From Pseudomonadota bacterium (GTDB lineage Bacteria; Desulfobacterota; Desulfovibrionia; Desulfovibrionales; Desulfovibrionaceae): 64,000 bases of DNA. The position numbers and the translations under genes were made by a program. This document shows positions 19,614-29,170 of the stretch, piece by piece; the first letter of the stretch is position 1; each line of letters starts with the position of its first letter. Below the pieces are notes generated by a model. It saw nothing but the letters and a program-made list of their open reading frames with translations, was not told the origin of the DNA and ran no database searches. The DNA lies in contig JAHIUD010000021.1 of NCBI GenBank assembly GCA_018817515.1, positions 60,582-124,581 on the forward strand. The letters run 5' to 3'.

Positions 19614-22600
19614 CTAGAGCGGTTCCATGCAGGCCTTCAGGCGGATGGCCTGGGGCACGTCCTTCAGGAGCATGGGCCTTGAGCAGAGGTAGCCCTGGCC
19701 CAGGTCGCAGTGCATGTCGCGCAGGAGGATGCGCTGTGCCTCGGTCTCGATGCCTTCGGCTACGGTTCGCAGGCGCAGGCTGCGGGCCAGGGTGATGATG
19801 GCCCGGACGATCTCCCGGTCCTCGCTGCTGTCGGTCATGCGGCTGACAAAGCTCATGTCCACCTTGAGCCTGTCCAGGGGCAGCTTTTGCAGCGCGCTCA
19901 TGGACGAATACCCGGTGCCGAAGTCGTCGATGGCGATGCCCACGCCCTTTTCCTTGAGCCTGTGCAGGATGTGCGCCGAGGCCTCGGGGTGCTTCATGAT
20001 GGAGGATTCGGTAATCTCGATGACCAGGGAGGAGGGCGGCAGGCCGCTGCTCAACAACGTCTGCTCGATCTGGTCGGCCAGGCCCTGGCGCGAGAACTGC
20101 CGGGGCGAAAGGTTCACCGAGACGGTCAGGTGGTCGTTGGTGGGCAGATCCAGCAGCAGCTCGACCATGTCCTTGCAGGCCTGGGTCAGGGCGAAGTTCC
20201 CAAGCTCAAAGATGAAGCCGGACTCCTCGGCCAGGGGGATGAACTCCACTGGGTTCACGATGCCGCGCTGAGGGTGGCGCCAGCGGATGAGGGCCTCGAA
20301 GCCGGCCAGGCGTCCGCTGTCCAGGTTGAAGATGGATTGGTAGACCATGAAGAACTCGCCGGCCTCCAGGCCGCGAAGCATGTCGCTTTGCAGGCTCATG
20401 GTCTGGATGGCCGCCTCGTGCATGCCTTTGCGGTAGGCCACAATCCTGTCGCGCCCGGAAAGCTTGGCGCGGTGCAGGGCGATGTTGGCGTTGCGCAGCA
20501 GATCCTCGGCCGTGCAATTGTCCTGCGGAGCGTAGGCGATGCCGTAGCTGGCCTCCACCTGGATCTCGTGGGTGCCGATGGTCATGGGCGTCTTCAGGCT
20601 TTCACGCACGCGTTTGACGGTGCGCACGGTTTCACGCGCGGTGAGCTCTTCCATGACCAGCGTGAACTCGTCGCCGCCGTAGCGGCAAACCGTATCCACC
20701 CGGCGGGCGCATGAGAGCAGCCGCTGGGCCACCTCACGCAGGAGCAGGTCCCCGGCCTCGTGGCCCAGGCTGTCGTTGATGACCTTGAAGCGGTCCAGAT
20801 CGATGAAGACCACGGAGAAGCTGCTCTCCGGCTTGCGGGCAGAGCGTTCGTTGGCCTGGGCGATGCGGTCCAGGCACAGGGTGCGGTTGGCCAGTCCGGT
20901 GAGGGGGTCGTGCAGGGCGCGGAACAGGAGCTGTTCCTCCAGCTGCTTGTGGCCGGTGATGTCGGCGAAGATGGTGGAGAACCCGCCATCTCCCCAGGGC
21001 GCTATGGAGATGGAAAAGTGCTTGCCCATGGGCGGGAAGTAATGCTCCACGTGCGAGGGTGTGCCCGTGAGCGCCACAGCAGCGAATTCTTCCAGGAAGG
21101 GCGCGGCGCCGGTTCCGTATACCTCAGAGGCGAGGCGTCCGCGCACCATCTCGGCCTTGAAGCCGAGGATGCGCTCAAAGCTCGTGTTCACGTTCTGGAA
21201 GGTGTAGTCCATCAGAACGCCTGCGGCGTCGTACACCAGGCTGTGCAGGGCCACGCCCTCGGTCATGTTGTCGAACAGTGAGTTGAACTGCCGGACGCTC
21301 TCCTCCAACGCCAGCTCCGCCCGCCTGCGCTCGGTGATGTCCTCGATGGTGCCGTCGATGTAGGCCGGGACTCCGTTCAGGTCAAAGTGCAGAGCGGCGT
21401 TGACGATGGACTGGAAGACGCTGCCGTCCTTGCGCAGGAAACTGACGTCCATGCGCGTTCCTGCGGGGTGTGCGAGCAGGGCGTCCAGCAGGCGTTGGCG
21501 GTCTTCCCGGTGCTCATACACGTCAAGCCCCAGATCATGCACGCCTGTGATGAACTCCTCCGCGCTGGCGTACCCGTGCATGCGCGCCAGGGTCGGGTTC
21601 GCGTCGATGACGCCGCCGGAGAAGCTGGAGCGGAAGATGCCCACAGGGGTGTTGTTGAAGATTGCCCGGAACTTGGCCTCGCTCTGCTTGAGGGCGGCCT
21701 CGGCCTGCTTGCGCTCGGTGATGTCGCGGACGTTGACGATGATCCCGCGGATGTCCGGGTTGTTCAGCTGGTTTGTTCCCCAGGCCTCAAGATACACCCA
21801 GGAGCCGTTCTTGTGCCGGTGCCGATATTGCGTTCCCCCAGTCCCCTCGTTGAGAATGGTCGCAAAGGCTGCGGCAACTTTCTCCTGGTCGTCCGGGTGG
21901 AGCATCTCCTTGATGACCGGAGTGCCGATCAGCTCGGCAGGCTCGTAGCCGAGCATGCGCTCCACTGCATCGCTGACAAATCGCTGAATGCCGTTCCTGT
22001 CAAGGATTGTGATGGAGTCGGAGGAGTAGCGGATGAGTTCTGAGAAGCGTCTTTGGCTGGCTTGCAGCGCTTCCTCCGCGTTCTTGCGCTCGGTGATGTC
22101 GCGGAAAGTGCCCTCGATGCCGAGCACGTTGCCATCCAGGTCGAGGTTCAGCCTGGAGGAGGTGGAGACATGGACCGGGCTGCCGTCCTTGCGCTTCAGC
22201 ACGAGCTCGTAGTCGCGAACCTCGCCATGCTTCTGGAGCATGAGCAGCAGGACCTTGCGCTCCTTTGGGTGCATCCAGGCGTCTTCAATGGGCTGTCCGA
22301 GCATCTCCTCCATGGAGGCGTAGCCCAGGAGCCGGACCCCGGAGGGACTGATCATGTCGAGCAGTCCATTGGCGTCGCTGCGGTAGAAGACGTCGGTAAT
22401 GTTTTCAATGACGGAGCGGTACTTGTTTTCGCTCTCCCGCAGGGCCACTTCGCTCTCACGGCGCTTGGCGATCTCTCTCTGCAGCAGGTAGTGCCGGAAC
22501 ACGAGGTAAAGGCTGAAGGCGGCGATAGCCAGGATAGCGGCGGAAAGGGGCAACAGATAGTCGCGGAAGCGCTTCAGGCTGGCCAGCACCTCGGCTTCGG

Positions 22601-23471
22601 GCGTGGCCACGCAGATGCTCCAGAAGGTGTTCTCAATCTTGATGGGCTGGAAGGCTGCGAGCTTGTGCAGGCGCTCAACCTGTATGTTGCGGATGTGGTC
22701 GAAGGTGAAGGCGCCTGTGCCGGACTCGCCGCGCAGCATGCGCACTGAGAGGGCAGCCAGGCTGGGAAACTCGGCGGTGGCCTCGCGGATGTTCTGCCCC
22801 ACGAGGTCATTCACCGGGGTGTACAAGATGACGCCCTTTTCGCTGAGCACGAAGGCGTAGCCGTTCTCGGCCACGCGGATGCCCTCCAGGTAGCGTTTGG
22901 AAATCACGTCAAAGGCAATGAGCATGGCCAGGGAGCCCTTATAGTCGTCGCCTTGAAACACCGGAACGTGCAGTGCGATGGCGGGATATCCCTGGACGGA
23001 CTTGAAGACGTCGCTGACCACTGGCCTATGTTCGTTCATGATCCTGCGGACATGGGCCTGGTCCGAGACGTTGCGCCCGATAACCGACGCGTCCGGTGTG
23101 GAGAAGACGATGCGTCCCTGGGCGTCAACGCGGGTCAGCGCCAACACTTCTCCAAAATTCTCTGCCAGGAAGACGCGCATCATGGCCTCGCCCTCCGGGT
23201 CCAGGGCGATGATGTGCGGGTTGTGGACCAGGGTCTCCATTGTCTTTTTGTGGTGGCTGAAAAAATCCTGGATGCCCTGCGCCGCCTGCTTGGCCAGGGT
23301 CTCCTGCTGCACATCAAGAGCCTCGATGGCCTCGCGCTTGACCTCTGAATACGCCCCGAGCAGAAGCGCGCCACAGGTCAAAGCCGTCACGAGGAGCAGG
23401 CCAAGGAGGAGGCGTTGTTTCATGAACAGCCTATGTTGCGACGCAGGGGGGACGCCTGTTTGCTTAGTCAT
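19614..23471 (-). CDS. Membrane sensor with extracellular Cache-like domain, multiple PAS domains, GGDEF and EAL
   Basis: 1285 aa; RYGGDEF with RRVD I-site, FEALIRWRHP, DDFGTGYSS, repeated PAS/PAC (DITERK). Confidence 0.92.
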   Translation of the reverse strand: MTKQTGVPPASQHRLFMKQRLLLGLLLVTALTCGALLLGAYSEVKREAIEALDVQQETLAKQAAQGIQDFFSHHKKTMETLVHNPHIIALDPEGEAMMRVFLAENFGEVLALTRVDAQGRIVFSTPDASVIGRNVSDQAHVRRIMNEHRPVVSDVFKSVQGYPAIALHVPVFQGDDYKGSLAMLIAFDVISKRYLEGIRVAENGYAFVLSEKGVILYTPVNDLVGQNIREATAEFPSLAALSVRMLRGESGTGAFTFDHIRNIQVERLHKLAAFQPIKIENTFWSICVATPEAEVLASLKRFRDYLLPLSAAILAIAAFSLYLVFRHYLLQREIAKRRESEVALRESENKYRSVIENITDVFYRSDANGLLDMISPSGVRLLGYASMEEMLGQPIEDAWMHPKERKVLLLMLQKHGEVRDYELVLKRKDGSPVHVSTSSRLNLDLDGNVLGIEGTFRDITERKNAEEALQASQRRFSELIRYSSDSITILDRNGIQRFVSDAVERMLGYEPAELIGTPVIKEMLHPDDQEKVAAAFATILNEGTGGTQYRHRHKNGSWVYLEAWGTNQLNNPDIRGIIVNVRDITERKQAEAALKQSEAKFRAIFNNTPVGIFRSSFSGGVIDANPTLARMHGYASAEEFITGVHDLGLDVYEHREDRQRLLDALLAHPAGTRMDVSFLRKDGSVFQSIVNAALHFDLNGVPAYIDGTIEDITERRRAELALEESVRQFNSLFDNMTEGVALHSLVYDAAGVLMDYTFQNVNTSFERILGFKAEMVRGRLASEVYGTGAAPFLEEFAAVALTGTPSHVEHYFPPMGKHFSISIAPWGDGGFSTIFADITGHKQLEEQLLFRALHDPLTGLANRTLCLDRIAQANERSARKPESSFSVVFIDLDRFKVINDSLGHEAGDLLLREVAQRLLSCARRVDTVCRYGGDEFTLVMEELTARETVRTVKRVRESLKTPMTIGTHEIQVEASYGIAYAPQDNCTAEDLLRNANIALHRAKLSGRDRIVAYRKGMHEAAIQTMSLQSDMLRGLEAGEFFMVYQSIFNLDSGRLAGFEALIRWRHPQRGIVNPVEFIPLAEESGFIFELGNFALTQACKDMVELLLDLPTNDHLTVSVNLSPRQFSRQGLADQIEQTLLSSGLPPSSLVIEITESSIMKHPEASAHILHRLKEKGVGIAIDDFGTGYSSMSALQKLPLDRLKVDMSFVSRMTDSSEDREIVRAIITLARSLRLRTVAEGIETEAQRILLRDMHCDLGQGYLCSRPMLLKDVPQAIRLKACMEPL

Positions 23472-23615
23472 CAGCGACTGTTTGAGAGTACAGGTCTGTT
23501 ACTATTCTTTTTGTTGCAAAGTCATGCCGAAGTCAATGCGCTGGTACAACAATCCCTGGGGAATTGTTGAACCGGCTATAGGCCCTGTACAAGGTGGGTA
23601 GGACGGTCAACAAGA

Positions 23616-25574
23616 TCAGGGGGCGGCGTCAAGCTCCGCCAGTCGCGCCTCAACCTGTTCCCAACGGGCAAAGGCCTCCTCCAACTCGGCTTCCATGGCC
23701 ACCAGCTCGTTGCGCGCGGAGGTAAGCACCTTGGGCGCTTTCTTGTAGAGTTCCGGGTCGGCCAGGCGCTCCGTGGCCTTGGCGATGTCCTGCTCCAGAG
23801 TCTCGATGCGCGCGGGGAGGGAAGTGCGTTCCTGCAGGAGCGCCTCTCTCTCACGCTGCTCCTTGAAGCTGAGTTTGCGCGGTTTCGCCGTTGAAGAAGT
23901 CGTTGAAGAAACAGTTGTCTCCAAAGCCAGAGGCTGCTTGACCAGCGCGGGTTTGGCCGATGCCTTAAGCGTTGTTGAATCCGTCGGCGCGGGCCTCTGG
24001 CGCAGCCAGTCGTCGTAGCCGCCGATGTATTCCGCCACTGCGCCTTCGCCCTCGAAAACCAGGGTGCTTGTCACCACGTTGTTCAGGAATGCGCGGTCGT
24101 GGCTCACCAGGATCAGCGTGCCGGGATATTCCATGAGGCGGTCCTCAAGGAGCTCCAGGGTCTCGGCGTCCAGGTCGTTGGTGGGTTCGTCCATGACCAG
24201 CACATTGGAGGGCCGGGTGAACAGGCGCGCAAGGAGCAGGCGGTTGCGCTCACCGCCGGAGAGCACGCGCACCGGGCTGTTGGCCCGCTCGGGCGCGAAA
24301 AGGAAATCCTTCAGGTAGCCCATGACATGGCGCGTGTGGCCGTTGATGGTGACCTGGTCGCTGCCCTCGGCCACGCTCTCGCGCACGCTCTTGTTCGGGT
24401 CCAGCTCCTCGCGGTGCTGGTCGAAGTAGGCCACCTCCATGTTCGTGCCCAGGCGCACGGTGCCGCTGTCGGGCTTGATCTTGCCCAGCAGCACCTGAAT
24501 GAGCGTGGTCTTGCCAGCGCCGTTGGGGCCGATGAGACCCAGCTTGTCGCCGCGCATGATGGACAGGTTGAGGTTCTGGAAAACCGGGGTCCCCTCTGGG
24601 CCGTTGTCCCAGCAATAGGAAACGCCCTTGGCCTCCACCACAAGCTTGCCGGAGCGTTCGGCCTCCTGCACGATGATTGTGGCCGTGCCTGTGCGTTCGC
24701 GCCGCAGCGCGCGCTCGTCGCGCAGCTTCTTGAGCTCGCGCACACGCCCCTCGTTCCTCGTGCGCCGCGCCTTGACGCCCTGGCGCACCCAGACCTCCTC
24801 ACGGGCGAGCTTCTTGTCGAACTCGGCCCAGGTTTTTTCCTCGGAGGCCAGCTGGGCTTCCTTGCGCGTCAGAAATGTCTCGTAGTCGCAGGACCAGTCG
24901 GCCAGCTTGCCGCGGTCCAGCTCGATGATGCGCGTGGCGATGCGCCGCAGGAACATGCGGTCGTGGGTGATGAAGATGAGCGTGCGCACGTGGCGCAGCA
25001 GGAAGTCTTCCAACCAGGAGATGGAGTCGATGTCCAGGTGGTTGGTGGGCTCGTCGAGCAACAGCACGTCGGGGTTGCCCACCAGTGCGCGGGCGAGCAG
25101 GGCCCGGCGCTTGAGTCCGCCGGAAAGGTCTTCGAAGCGCTGGTCAGGATTCAGCGCCAGGCGCGAGATGGCTGTGTCCACATCCGCCAGGGACTCCCAG
25201 CCGCCGACCTCGGACAGGGCCGTCTGCGCATCGGCCAGGCGGTCCATGTCGCCGCTGGCCAGTGCGCGGTGGTGCTCGGCAATGTGCTCGCCCACTTTGC
25301 CCAGGCCCTGGGTCACAACCTCATATATGGTGCCGGTGAGCACCTCCGGGACCTTTTGCGACAGGCGCGCCACGGTGAGCCCGGCGGACCGCGCTATCTC
25401 GCCCGAATCCGGGGTCAGGTCGCCGGAGAGCAGGCGCAACAGCGTGGACTTGCCCTCGCCGTTGCGGCCCAGGAGACAGATGCGCTGGCCCGGCTCCACC
25501 TGAAAGGAGATGCCGTCGAGGAGTCGGGGTCCGCCAAAACTCATGGAAAGATTATTTACGCTGAAGAGTGCCAT
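23616..25574 (-). CDS. uup: ABC-F family ATPase, Uup-like
   Basis: Two ABC domains (GRNGEGKST, GPNGAGKTT; LSGGLKRR, LSGGERNR) plus C-terminal coiled coil; start MALFSVNNLSMSFGG. Confidence 0.9.
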   Translation of the reverse strand: MALFSVNNLSMSFGGPRLLDGISFQVEPGQRICLLGRNGEGKSTLLRLLSGDLTPDSGEIARSAGLTVARLSQKVPEVLTGTIYEVVTQGLGKVGEHIAEHHRALASGDMDRLADAQTALSEVGGWESLADVDTAISRLALNPDQRFEDLSGGLKRRALLARALVGNPDVLLLDEPTNHLDIDSISWLEDFLLRHVRTLIFITHDRMFLRRIATRIIELDRGKLADWSCDYETFLTRKEAQLASEEKTWAEFDKKLAREEVWVRQGVKARRTRNEGRVRELKKLRDERALRRERTGTATIIVQEAERSGKLVVEAKGVSYCWDNGPEGTPVFQNLNLSIMRGDKLGLIGPNGAGKTTLIQVLLGKIKPDSGTVRLGTNMEVAYFDQHREELDPNKSVRESVAEGSDQVTINGHTRHVMGYLKDFLFAPERANSPVRVLSGGERNRLLLARLFTRPSNVLVMDEPTNDLDAETLELLEDRLMEYPGTLILVSHDRAFLNNVVTSTLVFEGEGAVAEYIGGYDDWLRQRPAPTDSTTLKASAKPALVKQPLALETTVSSTTSSTAKPRKLSFKEQREREALLQERTSLPARIETLEQDIAKATERLADPELYKKAPKVLTSARNELVAMEAELEEAFARWEQVEARLAELDAAP

Positions 25575-25670
25575 GCCGGGCTTCGTATGCTGGCACACTC
25601 GCCGGGTCAAGGTCTGGATGGGGGAGCAGGCCGGATTGGGGCGTTGTTGTTGGTGAAGGTCCGAGGCGCC

Positions 25671-25702
25671 AAAAGAAAACCCCGGACGCTCTTTCCGGGG
25701 TT
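25671..25702 (-). terminator. Distal copy of the tmRNA terminator (island left edge)
   Basis: aaaagaAaaccccggacgctctttccggggtt, 31/32 identical to 32252-32283. Confidence 0.8.
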
Positions 25703-25730
25703 TTTCTTTAAATTCTGGTAGTCTCGTTCT

Positions 25731-25775
25731 TTGCTGGAAAATCTTGAAAGGACATTTGGGGCGGAGTCAATCGAA
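25731..25775 (-). repeat. Decayed copy of the tmRNA 3' end / att site
   Basis: Minus strand TTCGATTgaCTCCGCC...AAGATttTCCAGCAaAG matches tmRNA TTCGATTccCTCCGCC...AAGATcgTCCAGCAcAG. Confidence 0.6.
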
Positions 25776-26071
25776 TTTTACAGCTAACATTCTGTTAATA
25801 CGTTGTTTATTAAATGCGAAAATTTGTAGTTGCACGTTTTGTTGTACGGTTGCGTATGAGGTTGCCCTTCACTCGGTCTAACTGTTCTGGTCGAAAGCTG
25901 ACCCTCACCAAGAAGGGAGCCCGTCGAATTGTGCTCGACATGCTCAGAGCAACAATCGTTTCCTCGGTAGCAATTTCTCTGTGATACCAAAACTGATACC
26001 ACCGATTTCGGCGCTGCCCCTTTTCCCGCTGGCGGAAGCTATCATGACAAAACCACCGGGCAAACTAGGAA

Positions 26072-26773
26072 TCAGAATGAACGTTGATTCCAATTGGAAA
26101 AGGTGGCCTTGATATACGAAAGGAACTCAAGTCCAAACTGAGTAATTTTATATAATGAAGCATCTTGCGGCCCAGATACAGCAAGCACTCCAGATGTTAT
26201 GAGAAAGCCAAGATAATCTTTTATCTGATAAGATGTGTTGTTTGCAATGAGCTGATGCTTTGCATAGTGCCATGAAATCTGTGACATTTGAACTGGTGCA
26301 TCTGGATTGTCTGCCAGTTGCTCAAGAAGCGAAATCTGCGTTCCATAAATTCTATTCATCAGCCATTCTGCCCTGTAAAGAGAATTGATACGCCTGTATT
26401 CGATGACAGTCTGTATCGGGTTTTTACGTGCGTAATCAACAGCGGCAATTCCTTGAGGGTCATTTGCTAATTCAGGAGGCAGCGGTGGCTGTGGATGTTG
26501 AGGCGCAACTGAATCCGCAGCAACTGTTGGCTGAGCTTCTACAGCTTTTGCAAATAAGTCTTCACCTACGCCTTTAGATTCTTGCTGCTGTTCACGGTGG
26601 GGAGCATTAAATTCGTTACCCATAATGCGTGCAGAGACGAGACGTTTCAGGAAGTCTTCAATTGCCTTGCGGAAAGTGAACGTCAGCAATATCGCAATAA
26701 CCAGTGCTATCGGGGGCCAACTCAAAACCACCTTCACAAATGATAGCAACATCGCCCAATCAATATTGCACAC
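26072..26773 (-). CDS. Membrane-anchored protein of unknown function with C-terminal winged-helix-like region
   Basis: N-terminal TM helix (LSWPPIALVIAILLTFTF); C-terminal ISWHYAKHQLIANNTSYQIKDYLGFLITSGVLAVSG; probable GTG start 26773 after AAGGGGG. Confidence 0.6.
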   Translation of the reverse strand: MCNIDWAMLLSFVKVVLSWPPIALVIAILLTFTFRKAIEDFLKRLVSARIMGNEFNAPHREQQQESKGVGEDLFAKAVEAQPTVAADSVAPQHPQPPLPPELANDPQGIAAVDYARKNPIQTVIEYRRINSLYRAEWLMNRIYGTQISLLEQLADNPDAPVQMSQISWHYAKHQLIANNTSYQIKDYLGFLITSGVLAVSGPQDASLYKITQFGLEFLSYIKATFSNWNQRSF

Positions 26774-27027
26774 TAAGGCCCCCTTCACGTCGATTACGTG
26801 ACACGCGCAGCACAAACAGACACTAAGTCAATTTTGAAATATCTGATAACGCAAACTCCGCCGTCTGGCTAGGGGGAGGCTCACTGCTCGCAAAAAAAGG
26901 GAGAGACAGGTTGTCCCATCCCTCCCCTAAGAAATCTTCCCTCGCCGTGAAACATCGGTCTCGTGAAACGTAGAAATTTAACCCTTTTGAGGGCTTCTGA
27001 GCGGCGAGGCAGGGTGAATGCCTTCGG

Positions 27028-27441
27028 CTATTCCTGCGAGGGCTCCTGAGGTGCCACAAGCCTCCCTGTGACGGGTTCCCTGCGCTGCTTATTGGCTTGA
27101 GCCCGCCGCGCCTCCCGGTATTCCTCCGTGATACGCCGCTTACCCATGCGGTGAGGCCAGAGGGCGCACGGTGGGTTATCGAGAAAGGGCTTGTACGCCG
27201 TACAGGTTCTTACTTCTTCCGCGCTTCCTGCACAGTCCAGGCACTGAGCGCGGATGGTACGAAGGGCCGTATCAGCTCCGGGCTCGGATTGGGACAGCCG
27301 GAGCGGGTAAGCGGGGCAGGTCGTTACCGGGCAGTTGGCGGGGTTTTCATCGCCGTTGCACCATCGGCAGTTCTTGCGGATTGCAGTACGGGGAGAGAAG
27401 CGCTTGCCCTCGTACACAGGGCTTTCGTTGCTGTTCTTCAT
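27028..27441 (-). CDS. Cys-rich (putative zinc-binding) hypothetical protein
   Basis: 137 aa with CRWC, CPVTTC, CLDC...C...C pairs. Confidence 0.65.
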   Translation of the reverse strand: MKNSNESPVYEGKRFSPRTAIRKNCRWCNGDENPANCPVTTCPAYPLRLSQSEPGADTALRTIRAQCLDCAGSAEEVRTCTAYKPFLDNPPCALWPHRMGKRRITEEYREARRAQANKQRREPVTGRLVAPQEPSQE

Positions 27442-27454
27442 GTCCAGCCCCTCC

Positions 27455-27661
27455 CTACTGAGCGCCCAGGCTGTCGATGAGGACGCGGATATCTTCAGCC
27501 CGCCAAGCTGTCATACGAGCGCCCAGCTTCACAGGCTTGGGGTAGCGGCCCGCTTTCACTCCGGCCCACCACGTCGAGCGCCCCACAGGGATGAGGGAGA
27601 GCACTGCGGGTTCCCGCAGAAAGCCAGTGGTGGGGATGCGTAATGGTAAGACTTCAATCAT
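27455..27661 (-). CDS. AlpA-family phage regulatory protein
   Basis: 68 aa: FLREPAVLSLIPVGRSTWWAGVKAGRYPKPVKLGARMTAWRAEDI; typical AlpA layout. Confidence 0.85.
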   Translation of the reverse strand: MIEVLPLRIPTTGFLREPAVLSLIPVGRSTWWAGVKAGRYPKPVKLGARMTAWRAEDIRVLIDSLGAQ

Positions 27662-27762
27662 TTTGGAATCTCCTTTGAGAGGCTAGAGTTTGGCCCAACT
27701 GCGGGCAGGATGAAACGCGGTCCTTAGCCGGGGAAGACCCCAGGCCAGAGCCACAAATGAGA

Positions 27763-27794
27763 AACGCCGCCTCCCAGTGGTGGGAAACGGCGTT
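27763..27794. promoter_or_regulatory. Stem-loop upstream of the AlpA-like gene
   Basis: aacgccgcctcccagtggtgggaaacggcgtt nested inverted repeat. Confidence 0.5.
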
Positions 27795-27898
27795 ACGTCC
27801 GGTGGGTGAGTCGTGGGCTATGAGGACTGAGGAGCCGAGCCGAGAGGACGGCGCAGCACCGCCTATGGGCAGCTATGAGGAGCTTTGGGAACCGGGAG

Positions 27899-28075
27899 GT
27901 ATGCTGGTCTCACCCGTGCCGCCAAACGCGCTCCAAAGGGCAGGATTTGAACGGCTCACGGTTGGGAACGGCTCATTTTGAGGAGCAAAGGGTGCCTATG
28001 GGGGGAATCTGAGCGTGGGATGAGGGACAAGCCCCCTCGCACTTATGATTTGAAAATTTCAAACCAGGGAATCTA
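27899..28075. repeat. Island repeat X, copy 1
   Basis: Shared blocks gctggYctcacc, cggctMattttgag, atggggggaatcYgagcg, caagccccctcg with 29500-29680. Confidence 0.6.
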
Positions 28076-28341
28076 CGCGGCGAGGCTCTGAGGGATACCC
28101 AGGTACACAATCTGCCCTTTGGAACAGATGGAGGGGAAGTCGCGCATCCTGTACCGTTACTGTTCGCGCATGCCCACCGCGCTTGGGCCTCTTTCTCTTC
28201 CTTCGTGAGAAGAACATCGAGTTCAACCTCGTCCGTGAAGGTGTTTTCGTCGAACACTTCCTCATAACTCTTGGCATACACAGCCTCAAGCTCTTCAAAG
28301 GAAACATCCTTATGTGCTTCATCAATCATGGGGAACAACAC
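27973..28341 (-). CDS. Small acidic hypothetical protein
   Basis: 122 aa ORF; start GTG/ATG 28341-28329 after AGGGAG; overlaps repeat X copy 1 so its C-terminus is uncertain. Confidence 0.35.
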   Translation of the reverse strand: MLFPMIDEAHKDVSFEELEAVYAKSYEEVFDENTFTDEVELDVLLTKEEKEAQARWACANSNGTGCATSPPSVPKGRLCTWVSLRASPRRFPGLKFSNHKCEGACPSSHAQIPPIGTLCSSK

Positions 28342-28438
28342 TCCCTAGCACAGCTCGATAGCATCCCTCCCAAGGAACACTCGGTAGCAACCCTGGGTAG
28401 TAATACTATGGAACAATGCTAATCTTTAATACTAAGAT

Positions 28439-28489
28439 GGAACCAAAGGCACCTTCTCCTGGTGTAGAATAGGAACCACAAGGAATAAC
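28439..28489. repeat. Island repeat Y, copy 1
   Basis: ggaaccaaaggcaccttctcctggtgtagaataggaaccacaaggaataac. Confidence 0.8.
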
Positions 28490-28568
28490 TGCGGTTTTCA
28501 GAAGTTTTCCACAGATTTCAGGAATTTCCCGGAGGTTCCCCTATATTTATACGCTAAGGCCATATCAG

Positions 28569-29099
28569 CTACCCCTCCTGCGCGATGGGGACGATCTTGG
28601 ACTCGGTGTCCTTGAACCGGGCCTTACCATCCTTGCGAAGCTGCGAGAGCTTACCCTCAAGGGAACCCACACGGTTGTCAGCGGTGTCGCTCTTGGCTCC
28701 CATGTAGGGGTGTTCCTCGATCAGCTTGGGCCACACCTCGTTGACGATGGTGGCTCCCACGTTGCAGCGTAGGTCTTTCTCGATAGCGCACGAGAACACC
28801 TCGTAGTCCTCCGCCGAGGTGACGCAGGCCACATCATGGAGGTACTTAGCCAGGGCAGCTCCCCTGATCTTCTCGTCTGCGATGTCGGCCAGTGTGTCCA
28901 CCAGCCACTTGTCAGACTTGCAGGAGAACACGGTCCCCTGCTTGGGGGTAGACGTGGTGTAGAACAGCACCTTGGGGGACAGTGTGAGGTACAAGTACCT
29001 CTTGACCAGTTCGTGGTGCTTGTAGGTGGCAACAATGGCCTCCTTCTCCTTGAGAGAAGCTGTGGACCTCAGCTCTGTGAGCAGTGTGTGCAGAGTCAT
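28569..29099 (-). CDS. Phage ATP-dependent DNA ligase N-terminal-domain-like fragment lacking the KxDG adenylation domain
   Basis: ATG 29099 after AAGGAG; SAEDYEVFSCAIEKDLRCNVGATIVNEVWPKLIEEHPYMGAKS resembles phage ligase N-domains; stops before any nucleotidyltransferase core. Confidence 0.55.
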   Translation of the reverse strand: MTLHTLLTELRSTASLKEKEAIVATYKHHELVKRYLYLTLSPKVLFYTTSTPKQGTVFSCKSDKWLVDTLADIADEKIRGAALAKYLHDVACVTSAEDYEVFSCAIEKDLRCNVGATIVNEVWPKLIEEHPYMGAKSDTADNRVGSLEGKLSQLRKDGKARFKDTESKIVPIAQEG

Positions 29100-29170
29100 G
29101 GTGTGAACTCCTTGTGGGTAACAGGTGGTAGGGTAGCTCTCCAGGGGTACTGGTGAGTGGGTAACAAGAG

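Noticed and set aside
25784-26002. 72-aa minus-strand ORF at island left end
   Set aside because: No recognisable family, poor start context, overlaps candidate att/arm region.
26823-27059. 78-aa minus-strand ORF
   Set aside because: Overlaps the Cys-rich gene end and has no domain signal.
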